Source: Coniosporium tulheliwenetii (lineage: Eukaryota > Ascomycota > Dothideomycetes). From it: a DNA stretch of 64,000 bases. The position numbers and the translations under genes are program-made. The notes under the pieces were generated by a model that was not told where the DNA came from, searched no databases, and saw only the letters and a program-made list of their open reading frames with translations. Shown one piece after another: positions 24,496-34,906 of the stretch (positions within the stretch are counted from its first letter, which is position 1; the number at the start of each line of letters is the position of its first letter). Where the stretch lies: contig JAPDRP010000024.1 of NCBI GenBank assembly GCA_030247845.1, forward strand, positions 124,001-188,000, written 5' to 3'.

Positions 24496-25817
24496 GCAGT
24501 GTGTGAGCCTTTTGTATACTATACAGAGTGACTGAGACTACTCCTTGAGGCGCCGTTACTTCGGTTGCTGGGCTACGACAAGCGGAGAGGAGAGAAGTTG
24601 GCCGCAAGGAGCTCAGTGTCGCTCTGGGGATAGCGGTTCCCCTGCAGAGCGGTATGGCGCAGGAAGGGGAGTATGGTCAGATTTGAAGAAGACAGGAACT
24701 ACTCAATAGCATGCTGGGCCCGAGAATAAAGCAGACACAACTCGTTTACGCAGTAAGAGTACTCCAAGGGAGGAATCTGGTACGATCTCATGTTTTGTAT
24801 GCAGGCTGGAGCTGCAAGATAAGGCAAGTCCCGACTGCCATATGCAAGTAGATGCATGGATTCAGCTTCCATCACGGGTACAATCATGGAGCCCTAGGAA
24901 TGGAACCAATCTTTGAGATGAACAGATTCAGAGCAACGCCCAAGGTGCCGTTGTCATGTCTCAGAAATTGATAGGAGATAACATAGAGATTTCTATGTCA
25001 GTGGCTCGATGAGTCTGTGGTTTCCCTCTCGGCAAAGATCATATGCGCAGAACTAAGAACGGAGGTGTACTACTCCTTACCTGATGATCTCTCTGCCATA
25101 TCCGCGTGGACAACGCGATTCATCGGAGTCTTTCATGTAGATGCGGTGTCGAGGAGAGACGCAATCCCACCGTATACCAGCGCCAAAGTTTAGCAATGGC
25201 GCCGGAGCTCGACTTACTTTAGGACATGCAGACTTCTCAAACGAGATGCTTGAAGAACTGGAAGCCTCGAGCTGGCACCTTCACGCACGCGCCTGAGCTG
25301 TGAACGCCCACAGATAATCTCATCTCAGGTCTCGGACCGAGTTTTGCCCAACCGTCTGAGACTTTTGAAGCCGAATGACCCCCTTCGGCCATGGGACGAG
25401 GACGAACAACACCACACCCGAACATTTGCATAGAGAACAATCTCGGGAGTCCTGCTTTGAGCATGGCGAGGAGCCTCGATGGGGTTTCAGAGCTTCAAGT
25501 ACTTTGCCCATACCCCGCTCTCTGCCATAGCAAGCGGGATATAGCGCTACATCTGCCTCTAGCGCCTCGAGCAAAGCGCGCCTCGAATATCTAGACAATC
25601 TTTTACCGACAGTGGCGCCTCTGATATTGCACGGGCAACGAAGCTTGGCTCTTGGCTAACAAGACGGCACAACGGTATGCGGTGTTCAAGATGGCGCTAT
25701 GAGCCAGAAGCAAACGGCCCGTCGTGCCTTTTCGCACCCATTCGTCCTCATCGCTCGAATCCATCCTGGAGGATCCTGTACCTGCTGTTTCCTTGACGAC
25801 TTGACGCATTAGATAGG
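24496..25817. other. Gene-poor segment upstream of amylosucrase
   Basis: About 1.3 kb with only short, interrupted frames on both strands. Fragments such as LEALEADVALYPACYGRERGMGKVLEALKPHRG (minus, 25490-25590) have protein-like composition, but I recognise no family. This could be further gene decay or plain intergenic DNA. It must contain the amylosucrase promoter. Confidence 0.4.
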
Positions 25818-27774
25818 ATGAGCCTTTCCGTAGAGCAGCAGGCTCGCGCCGCAAGAGCATATGTGAATCAACAGCTCGCCTCTACCGATGAAGGAAAAGA
25901 GCTGCTGAAAGATAAAAGCTTTACAGACCGCCTTGACTACAACTTCATCACCATCTTCGCCCTGTTCGCCGAGCTCTACGGCTACCGCCATGACTGCCTG
26001 GATAAGCTGTTCGACCTCATGCTGCTCTGCGGCCGCAGCTGGCGGGATAGAGACCCAGAACTTAAGAAGCTTGACAAGATGCGTGAGCTCAATCCAGACT
26101 GGTATATGTCCAATGACATGCTCGGCGGAGTGTGCTACGTTGACCGCTACGCGGGCGATATCAATGGCATCCGCGCCAAGATACCGTACTTCAAAGAGCT
26201 TGGGTTGACGTATCTGCATTTGATGCCTCTGTTCAAGGCACCTGAGCCGAATTCAGATGGCGGGTATGCCGTTTCGAGCTACCGAGAGGTAAACCCAAAG
26301 CTGGGGACCATGGACGATCTGAAAACCCTGGCGAAGGAGCTCAGAGCTGCGGGCATCAGTCTTGTGGTAGACTTAGTCTTCAACCACACGTCAAACGAGC
26401 ACGAGTGGGCCAAGAAAGCGCTGGCTAAAGACTCGTACTACGAAGCCTTCTACTGGGTCTTCCCGGACCGAAACGTGCCGTCAGCATTCGAGAGAACGAC
26501 ACGTGAGATCTTTCCGTAAGCCTCCTACTATTCCATCTCTATCACGTGCCAACCTGACGAATATCGACAGAGACGACCACCCCGGCTCCTTCATCCAGCT
26601 CCCCGACGGCCGCTTCATCTGGTCGACCTTCTACCACTTCCAATGGGACCTAAACTACTCGAACCCGAACGTCTTCCTCGCCATGGCCGGCGAAATGCTG
26701 TACCTGGCCAACATCGGCATCGACTTCTTCCGCATGGACGCCGTCGCCTTCATCTGGAAGCGCATGGGCACGACCTGCGAATCCCTTCCAGAAGCCCACA
26801 AGCTCCTCCGCGCCTTCAACGCCGTCTGCCGCATCGCCTGTCCCTCCGTGCTCTTCAAATCCGAAGCAATCGTGCACCCGGACGAAGTAATCTCCTATAT
26901 CGACAGCTACGAGTGCCAGCTCTCCTACAACCCGCTGCAGATGGCATTAACCTGGGAAGCCCTCGCAACCCGCGACGCAAGCATGCTCTCCCAGGCCCTC
27001 GAGCGCCGCCACAACATCAACCGCGGCTGCGCGTGGGTCAACTACGTGCGCTCCCACGACGACATCGGATGGACGTTTGCGGACGAGGATGCCGCTGAGC
27101 TGGGGAAGAAGGGGTTCGACCACCGCCGCTTCCTCAACGCTTTCTACGTGAACCGCCACCCCGGCTCCTTCGCGCGCGGTGTGCCGTTCCAGGACAACCC
27201 CAAGACGGGCGACTGCCGTATCTCCGGCACCTGCGCCTCGCTCGCTGGGCTCGAGAGCGGCCAGATCGGCGCGTTGGAGCGCATCCTGCTGGCTTATAGC
27301 ATTGCGATGAGCACGGGTGGAATTCCGCTGATCTATCTTGGAGACGAGGTCGGCCAGCTCAACGACTACAGCTACATCAACGACCCCGCGAAGATGGATG
27401 ATTCCCGCTGGGTCAACCGGCCTGCATACCCGGAGCAGCGTTACAAGCAGCGCGATGACCCGGAGACCATCCCGGGGAAGCTGTATGCGGGGTTCCAGCA
27501 CCTGATCAAACTGCGCAAATCGACCGAGGAGCTGGCGGGCGGGAGGGCGGTCGGCTTCTTCACGGGGAATCACCATGTCCTGGGCTATCAGAGACCGGGT
27601 CCACATGGGACGGTGCTGTGCCTGGTTAACTTCGCGGATGATCCGGAGTGGGTCGGCAGAGAGAGATTCATAGCGTTTCCGGCTGAGGCGAAGGATTTGA
27701 TCAGTGGGTATATGATCAACCTGAGGGAGGGGATCCAGTTGACGGCGCATCAGTACGTTTGGCTAAAGTACTAG
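25818..27774 (+). CDS. Amylosucrase-type GH13 glucosyltransferase, bacterial-like, with one intron
   Basis: GH13 subfamily-4-type enzyme: amylosucrases split sucrose and transfer glucose to alpha-1,4-glucan. Exons are 25818-26515 and 26571-27774, joined by a 55-nt GT-AG intron, giving 633 residues, essentially the length of the Neisseria enzyme. Visible features are GLTYLHLMPLF, the SDGGYAVSSYREVNP loop, VVDLVFNHTSNEHEWA, nucleophile Asp289 in FFRMDAVAF, acid/base Glu331 in LFKSEAIVHP and the transition-state stabiliser in YVRSHDDIGW. All catalytic residues are present and the frame is intact. There is no signal peptide, so it should act inside the cell. The family is mainly bacterial, which suggests an old transfer followed by intron gain. 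A related sucrose-acting GH13 activity cannot be excluded. Confidence 0.88.
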
Positions 27775-28391
27775 TGGGTGAGAGATTTGTTGTCAGGATG
27801 TTGTCAATGTTGTATACTCCAGGAGATGTAATCTGTAAGTCTAGAAGAGTAGAGAGAGATATAAAGGACACGCGAGAAACCAAAGATATTCCATTGCGGC
27901 TTATTCGACTTCTTGAGACGGATACCAGAAGAGTGGCGGTGAGGCCTGATAATTGCTTAGACGCCCTCAACTTACCAATCATCATGGTGTGGAGTTGAGC
28001 TACGTGTTACTGAACAATGCGATCTTACTGTAACTTCATGATAACACATAGATGTAATAGTCGCGCGAACACCAGAGTCAGGCGGTTCAATCGAAAGTAG
28101 TTGGGATGCTCCAGTGGCTGTAATGCCTCGCTTCCTGATATCATCCCTAATATAATAGACAGCAGGAGGAGGCTTACCAAAGACGCGGCTAAGTTTACTC
28201 GAAGCTCCCAACATAGTACAGGTGGAGCCGACGCATAGAAACGTGCACTCTAAGTCAGACCTGCGGTACGATCTAGACCGCCCAAGTTGCCAACCGTACT
28301 CTGCCAAAGACCAAACAAAAATCCATCACCAGAAGCCATCGACCTTCGCCATCTCCGTAACCCTTCAACCAACCCATCTAGTAACGATACG
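27775..28391. other. Convergent intergenic region after amylosucrase
   Basis: About 620 bp between the amylosucrase stop and the stop of the minus-strand gene. It is AT-richer in 27.8-28.2 kb. No gene is seen. Confidence 0.45.
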
Positions 28392-31020
28392 TCACCCTCC
28401 TCCCTCCCTCCTCATACCCCCCTGCACAACCTCCACATCATCAACATACCTTCTCGAATGCATCGGCTGCGCTTGGGGGACATGCCCATACCTATCCTCA
28501 ATAGGCGCATACTCCATCCTCGCCAAACTCGCATGCCGCACCCCTGCGCCAGCGGCTCAGCCCTTCTAACATACTCGCGCGCCGGCACAGCGCTGCCATG
28601 CCTAGGCAGATACTCGACCTCCTGGCGGAGCGGCTCGGGGCGCACGCTGTAGGAGCGCGCGACGTACTCGCGAGGCGGTGGCGGAGGCATGTCTTCGTAC
28701 TGGATGACGGGCCGGCGGGGCGCTTCTACGGGCTCGGGTGGGCGCATTGAGTACTCCTGCTGGCGGTAGGCGCGGTGGTCGACGAGCTCGACATCTTGTT
28801 GCTCGGCGTAGCGGCGAAGTGGCGGCGGAGGCATGCGTGCTGTGCTGGGCTCGTCGTCGTAGGGATCGATCACGCGACCAGGTGCGCGCATCGTGGATTC
28901 ACGGGTAGGGGCGCGCTCGAGATAGGACTCGGCCTCCATGCGTTGAGGTTGTGGCGCGATGGATGCTCGAGGGTTTTCGGAAGGAGCGACGTAGTACTTG
29001 TTGCCGTACTGGTCAACCACGACTTGCCGTGGTGGTGGAGGAGCCATGGCTGTTGGGGTGTAGGTCCGAGGGACGTGCTGCTCGACAGGCGACATAGAAC
29101 GCTCGGAGCGGATGTAGCGGGGCGCGGCCGGTCGGACTGATGTCTCGCGGTAGATTGGCTCTTGTGCTCTTGGCCGCTCTGTAAAGGCGTATGATGCGGA
29201 CCGCAGAGGTTGGGGTTCTACTGGGGAGTAAGGGAGTGCCTGAGGCGCTGGCGAGTAAGGCCGTCGCGCATATTGAAGGCTTGCCACTCGTCTTAGGTCA
29301 GTGTCATCCCTCTCTACCCTCCTATAGGCCGTACGCGAAGGCACTCTGACGTAGGTAGGCGAAGCTGGCTCGTCCATTTCATAAGCATAGACTGGCTGAG
29401 CGTGATCCTGCTCCCGGTAGTACACAGGACGTGCACGTGCTTGTCTCGGAGACACGATCTCAACATCTTCCGGCAACTCGCGATAGACTCTGTGCCGCTG
29501 ACCTTGAATTTCTGAAAGACCTGCAAAAGGAGGAGGTGAAACCGGCTCTTCCTTGATATAGACTTCGGGCGACGTCGCGACGCGCTTACCCGAGGTGCGA
29601 CGCTCTTTCTCGCCCTCGACAGCGTCTCTTCTCCGCTTCTTTGGGTTCTTGATCTTCTCTTGTGGCACAGCAGGGCTTTGGCGACCTGAGTTTTTGGGTG
29701 ATTTGCGTCCAGCTCGGCCGTTTCCTCGTTGACCCTGCTTTCGTGGGCGGTCAGACCTCGGAGACTGCGGTCGGCTTCGCGGCGGCGGCGGCAACTGTGA
29801 CTGATCTATCCTCGGGAGTTTGTTGTAGGTCAGCGGAGACACGCGCGCCGGCTGCGGCGCAACTGGAGATCGGATGTGGTTTCTGATGACAGGAACCTCG
29901 GGAGATGGAGGCTGCACGCCTCGAACGCGCGGGTAACGGAACGGGTAACGTGGTTCAACAAAAGGCTGTGCAACTGCGGGTTCGTCTCTCTTACTTGGGG
30001 CCAAGGTATTCTGTGGTGGAGGCGCAAACGCATCCGCGGCTGGCGGTGAATACGACTCCTCACGCTCCCCTCTTCCAGATCCATCGGCGCGTCGTCGTCA
30101 AGATTCGTATCTTCTTCCCGCTCAATGGCTTCCGCCTCTCGCGACGGTGGACGTTGATCTTGAGGTTGCGCCGCTCCGATGCCTGTTTGATCAACACGAC
30201 GGTCATCCAAGTTTGCGGCATGGGGAACGCCATTTGACTTGCCATTGATGCCATGATTGTCGTCAATAAGCCTAGATAAACTTTGCGCTGTGTCTGGTAC
30301 GATGTTCCCGCTATCAACTATCTCTCCAGGCTCTGAACTTTCCGTCGACCAGCTCATGACTTGGCTTGAGTAGTAATCATTTGTGTCAAAGGATTCATGG
30401 CTCGGGCTGTTGTCATTAGTGCTGGGTGCAAGACCAGATATTGGTGGAACAAGCAGCTGTGCCTTCAACAGAACGTCCGACACAAAACCAGGGTCAAGAT
30501 TAAGGTCTCGTTCCCACCCTTGACCCTTCTTCGCATCGACTTGATCCTTCAGCACACGTTCAATACGCTGACGCTTCAGTTGTAGCTCCGCCCTTATAAG
30601 GGTATCGGACGGTGTCAAGAGCACCGGATCAATGCCGGACGATGACGGCTTTGAGCTAGGGATCTGTTGTCCGCCTACTCCATACTGAGCGTTCCCAAAG
30701 GTCTTTGGGTGCGGATGTGCAGTGCCATTCTGAAGGATAGAGGGGCTTGGTGGAGGCAGGCGTCCACTAGACAAGCCGTTTATCGTAGGAGGTGGTGCGG
30801 TTGGCGATGACTTCTGAGGCGCGACTTGGGCCAGGACATTCTGTAGCAGCTTCACGCGCGGATGTCTTCCGGAATAGACCTCAGCTTGAAGGTGAGCGAG
30901 CTTCTCGTAGAGAGGTATTCTCTCGTGCAGTTCTTGCAACAAGCCGTCAATCCCGTTGGTATGCGCTGGCTTCATCGGTGCTGCCGAAGCGTTTATGCTC
31001 CGTTCGAACGGGACCGGAGG
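28392..31020 (-). CDS. Large disordered Pro/Arg/Tyr-rich protein, function unknown (two frameshifts)
   Basis: Around 870 residues, mostly predicted disorder. A helical N-terminus (GLLQELHERIPLYEKLAHLQAEV...HPRVKLLQNVL) is followed by Ser/Pro-rich text, a Lys/Arg cluster (KNPKKRRRD) that looks like a nuclear signal, and a long region of repeated Tyr-Arg/Pro patterns such as PRTYTPTAMAPPPPRQVVVD. Breaks occur in CCCC runs at + strand 30067-30070 and 28541-28544. One base at each joins EEGEREESYSPPAADAF and gives the ending DVEVVQGGMRREGGG, stop at 28392. An ATG exists at 30975, but the same frame stays coding-like up to an acceptor at 31021-31022 (PPVPFERSINASAAP), so an upstream first exon is likely and not resolved. 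I do not recognise the family. A nuclear role is only an inference from composition. Confidence 0.68.
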
Positions 31021-31633
31021 CTACAGATATTAGTACAGATCAGCACACTAGAGCTCCATAAAGCTCTGTGCACAACAGCACATAGTGTGCAATGGAAGCA
31101 CGCTGCGTGAAACGATGTGCTTGTTGTTGAGATGGAGTCGTGAAAAGGGACTCGAGTTCAGCGGAATCTCAAGCTGGGTCCGTGCGCTCCGCCGCAAGCT
31201 CCGAGCACAGCAAGCAAGGCTTACCCGGAAAAGCCATGGCCACGCAAAAAGTTCATTAACTTCATCAACACTCAACAAGACTATTATATAGACATATTAG
31301 CATCAGAATCAACACTTTTCTATCCTCTCTAGAGCTGGTAAGGGTTTTAGGCGAATCTATATGGATATGGGCGTGAAATGTAAGCTCGAATGAAAGGTAA
31401 ATTACTATGAGGCGGGGCGTCTTCGGTCATTTTGCGTGGCCATCATTTTTCCGAGGAAGCCCTGAAGGAAGACTCGGGAGGCTCAAGGAATCGATGACCA
31501 CTACTCCGTACTGCTTCTACGAACGGTAATAGACACAGTCCTTCTCGCAGTTAGTCTGGCTTCTTTGAAAGCTTTCGTATCTCGACCTTTCTCCGTGGTT
31601 CAGTTTCCCCGTCTTCGAAGGTTTTATTGCTGG
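31021..31633. other. Divergent region between the disordered-protein gene and the nucleotidase gene
   Basis: About 610 bp. It should include a short 5' exon of the minus-strand gene (an ATG at 31237 followed by a gtaag donor is one candidate, but its phase does not fit) and both promoters. Confidence 0.4.
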
Positions 31634-31651
31634 ATGGGCGATCATCAAAGC

Positions 31652-32829
31652 ATGGCGGCTTCGCCACAGAAGCCCGTGTTCTTCTTTGACATTGATAACT
31701 GTGTGCGTCGCCCTTGGCCTCTGTACAAACAGTGGACTAATTGTTGATAGCTCTATCCGAAGAGTATGTTCTTGCACCAAATAATCGGAGCGGTGTGAAA
31801 CTTACTGATAAATCCGGCCAGGCACGAAAGTGTTGAACTTGATGTCAGATCTGATAGGTGAGCATTACTATAATACAGGATGCACATTTCATATACTGCT
31901 GATGTTGACTTTGTGTTATCTGTGACCTCTCTGTTATTTGATCCAGTTGTCCTGCAACTCCTCTGCCTTCGTCTTCCTTCTCTGTCTCTCTCGCACCGCG
32001 TTCTCTCCCATTGTGCCCGCTATTTCCAATTTCTTATAAATACACTTTTGCAAGACCATTTTCTCACATCCCAAGACAAATACTTCGAGGACCACCTCTC
32101 CCTATCCCAAAAAGATGCCAACAACCTCCACATGCGCTACTACAAAGACTACGGCCTCGCTATTGAAGGCCTAGTCCGATATCACAAAGTCGACCCGCTA
32201 GAATACAACCGCAAAGTCGACGACGCGCTACCGCTCGAGGACATCATCAAGCCTAACCCGCAGCTACGGAAGCTGCTCGAGGATATCGACAGGAGCAAAG
32301 TCCGGCTATGGCTGTTCACCAACGCCTACATCACGCACGGCAAGCGCGTGGTCCGGCTGCTGGAGGTGGATGACCTGTTCGAGGGCATCACGTACTGCGA
32401 CTACGGCGCCGAGAGGTTCATCTGCAAGCCCAACAGGGAGATGTATGCGAAAGCGATGAGGGAGGCGGGTGTCAGTGCTGTGTCTGACTGCTACTTTGTT
32501 GGTGAGTGCACCGGATCCTCCCTGGGCGCCTTACCTCCAGTCAGGCCTTCCGCTGCACACAACAAACGATGAGCGCCTGCGGGCACGGGCAGGGTGTAGA
32601 TCAGCGGAATAACTGATGTGAGCACGCAGATGACTCTCACATCAATGTAAAAGCAGCCCAAGCCCTAGGCTGGACGTCGGTGCATCTTGTTGAGGAAACG
32701 GAGCCGGAGCCAGAACACCAAGGTGCCAAGTACCAGATCCGACATCTCGAAGAGTTGAGGGACATCTTTCCTCAGTTCTTCAAATCGCGCAACAAGGATC
32801 GGTCTGACGCGGCAGACGGGACAGGATAA
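31652..32829 (+). CDS. sdt1: SDT1/PHM8-type pyrimidine 5'-nucleotidase (HAD superfamily)
   Basis: Cytosolic HAD phosphatase that dephosphorylates (pyrimidine) nucleoside monophosphates. Five exons: 31652-31702, 31751-31763 (a 13-nt microexon), 31822-31857, 32076-32501 and 32630-32829, totalling 241 residues. Motif I (FFFDIDNCLYPKST) is split across the first three exons and only appears when the microexon is included. Motif II is LFTNAYITHGKRV and the C-terminal acidic motif DDSHINVKAAQALGW spans the last intron. DKYFEDHLSLSQKDANNLHMRYYKDYG matches the family cap. An in-frame upstream ATG at 31634 would add six residues. All splice sites are GT-AG and the frame is intact. The third intron is long for this contig (218 nt). 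Confidence 0.9.
31751..31763 (+). other. 13-nt microexon carrying part of the HAD nucleophile motif
   Basis: ctc tat ccg aag a lies between acceptor ttgatag and donor gtatgt. It encodes LYPK and is required to rebuild the DIDNCLYPKST motif, so its reality follows from family conservation. Confidence 0.78.
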
Positions 32830-34906
32830 TTCTCTTCCATAGATCATCTGCATTACGATCTACTGATACACGACATACACGGTTTAGATATGGTTGTTAG
32901 AGGGGCCTTGTGTTAGAATATCGAACGATTGAGTTAAGGCAATGCGACACTTTACATGCATAGCACAACGATTGTTTCCTGTTCTTTTAAGACATGTGCA
33001 GTGCGTTGTGGATCAGCTGCGAACACAATCACTGTCCAAAGAGGCGAGATTTTCACGCAGCGAGATTTTCTGAGGGATCTTTCAGGAGTACTGAATGGCT
33101 CGCCTTGAAGGTAAAGTGAAGGCGCCCATAGTGGATGATACGAAAGACTACGTAGTGTCTTTAAGTCACATAGGTACTAGGTAGGTAGAGATGTCTATCG
33201 TGGGTATACTAAAGAGCAGAAGAGTTCCTCTTGTCCGCCTAGGAGAACCCACCGGGGATGTGCTGAGGGACTCCTTATGCTGCCACCGTTTGGACTTTGG
33301 ACCGCCATGTAATCATCACGCATGAACAGTGCCCTCGTCTCGCAAAGAGCGAACATGCCCTCTGCACCGCGTACCTGCAATCGCTTCACGTCGCCTAGGT
33401 ACTTCCGTGTGAGACATTAAGATGAGTATTAGCCTTCTGCACCCGTCCGGCCGTTTCGCCCTCGAGGCAACCTCCCCCAAGAGAAGCCCCCGCATGCTGG
33501 ATTCCCTATCAGCACATTCCCGACGCACTGCAACTCAAGCTGCGGTGCCATCTTGATCATGGTTTTCTGTCCCCACCCTACGGTCAACAGGTGCCACAGA
33601 CGCGGTGGGCGGACACGTGCGGCTGGGTCTTTTGACACTGTACATCGCTGTCGATACCCACGGCCCAATTTCTCTGAGGACTGGGCAGGTTTCAAAGGGT
33701 GGTACGGCAGCGCGTGTGTGCCTTGATATACCGTTCCCGGCGACCTGTTCAGCGTCGCCTCGGGCCCAATTGAGAACAGGACAGAGAGATGACTGCAGGA
33801 GTTTGGGCAGAAAAGCAAGCAGGAATGTGTGTAGCTGCTCCGTTTTATATGCAAGTTGCCGTTTGACGTTCTCCGAGTTGCAGATGTCAAGGCTTGGTCG
33901 AGGTAGCTGTGCGGTGCGGTGCGAGGCTTGGGCGAGGAGCCGGCATCTCTAGCCTCCGATTGGCTTCCTCGCTAATCGAAGGACGAAGCATCCATGGTTG
34001 TGTCGTTATGCACGGCGGTGATGATGTGGAGCTCGTGTTTCGACCGTAGGAGTCTTCTGCGGTGCTGAGTTCGAGGAGCGAGTTTGACAGTCAAGGTTAG
34101 ATACTTCCAGCACGCGCAAACCTTCCTCGAGGAAAAACGGCAGATCAAGCTCCGATTCGAGGACGTCGTCTGCAATGATTTGCCCTGATCGGCACGCACT
34201 TGTCGAAGTTCTGGACGAAGGCGTAGTGGGAAAGCGCCATTCTTGCCTGTTTCAAGTCGCAACCCTTGGAACGGCGCCGTCTGTGCTGCAGCGCTGGGTA
34301 ATCGTGATGCGCGTCCATGGTTCGTTTAACTGTCACCCGTCAGCTGCGTGCCAAAGAAGACTTCTGTAGGCCCCTGTTGCAGCGCTGTGGCAGCTCGAGC
34401 ACGGAGAATTGAAGGCAGGTTCAACTTTGCCGCCCCCACAATCCCGAGGACGAGCTCAGACAGAGTCCCGCGCACACAGAGCCCGCCGTGGCCGGGACTC
34501 GAGTATCGCGAAACGCGGAGGTCGGTTTTATTCTGTGGGCGCTGGCGTGGTGCATCTGTGCTGGAACCCTGAAGCTCACCCTAGCCCGAAACAAGCACTT
34601 CGCACACCACCGTCTCCAGCTCGACCACCCCTCGACACCCATCCGTCCTCTCGCTTTGCAATGCGATTGATTAGAGCAGCCTCTTGACTGGTTCACCCAT
34701 TGTTTCCGCTGTTCCTGTCATGCGCACAACCACCATCACGTCTGTCACGTCCCTCGTTCAGCCGCGCTCGATCCCTTCGACAGCAGATCTCTAACCACAC
34801 CCCAGCATTGGTGACAGGCCCTCTCGTATCACTGCTCGGCTACCTTTCGAGCCGGCTGCCACCTCAATAAACCTTTTCGCCGCGCATTGCAGACCTGTGA
34901 AGCAAG
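32830..34906. other. 2-kb stretch without a confident gene
   Basis: Only short frames are present. A minus-strand stretch around 33990-34330 has some coding-like composition (ADDVLESELDLPFFLEEGLRVLEVSN) but no clear start, splice pattern or family. The last 300 bp are the leader and promoter of the RhoGAP gene. Confidence 0.4.

Noticed and set aside
31224..31237. First exon MAFPG for the disordered-protein gene
   Set aside because: A donor follows, but the phase does not match the exon starting at 31020 even after adding one base.
33990..34330. Possible small minus-strand gene (LESELDLPFFLEEGLRVLEVSN)
   Set aside because: Coding-like composition in one stretch only. The neighbouring frames do not join with plausible splice sites and no family is recognised.
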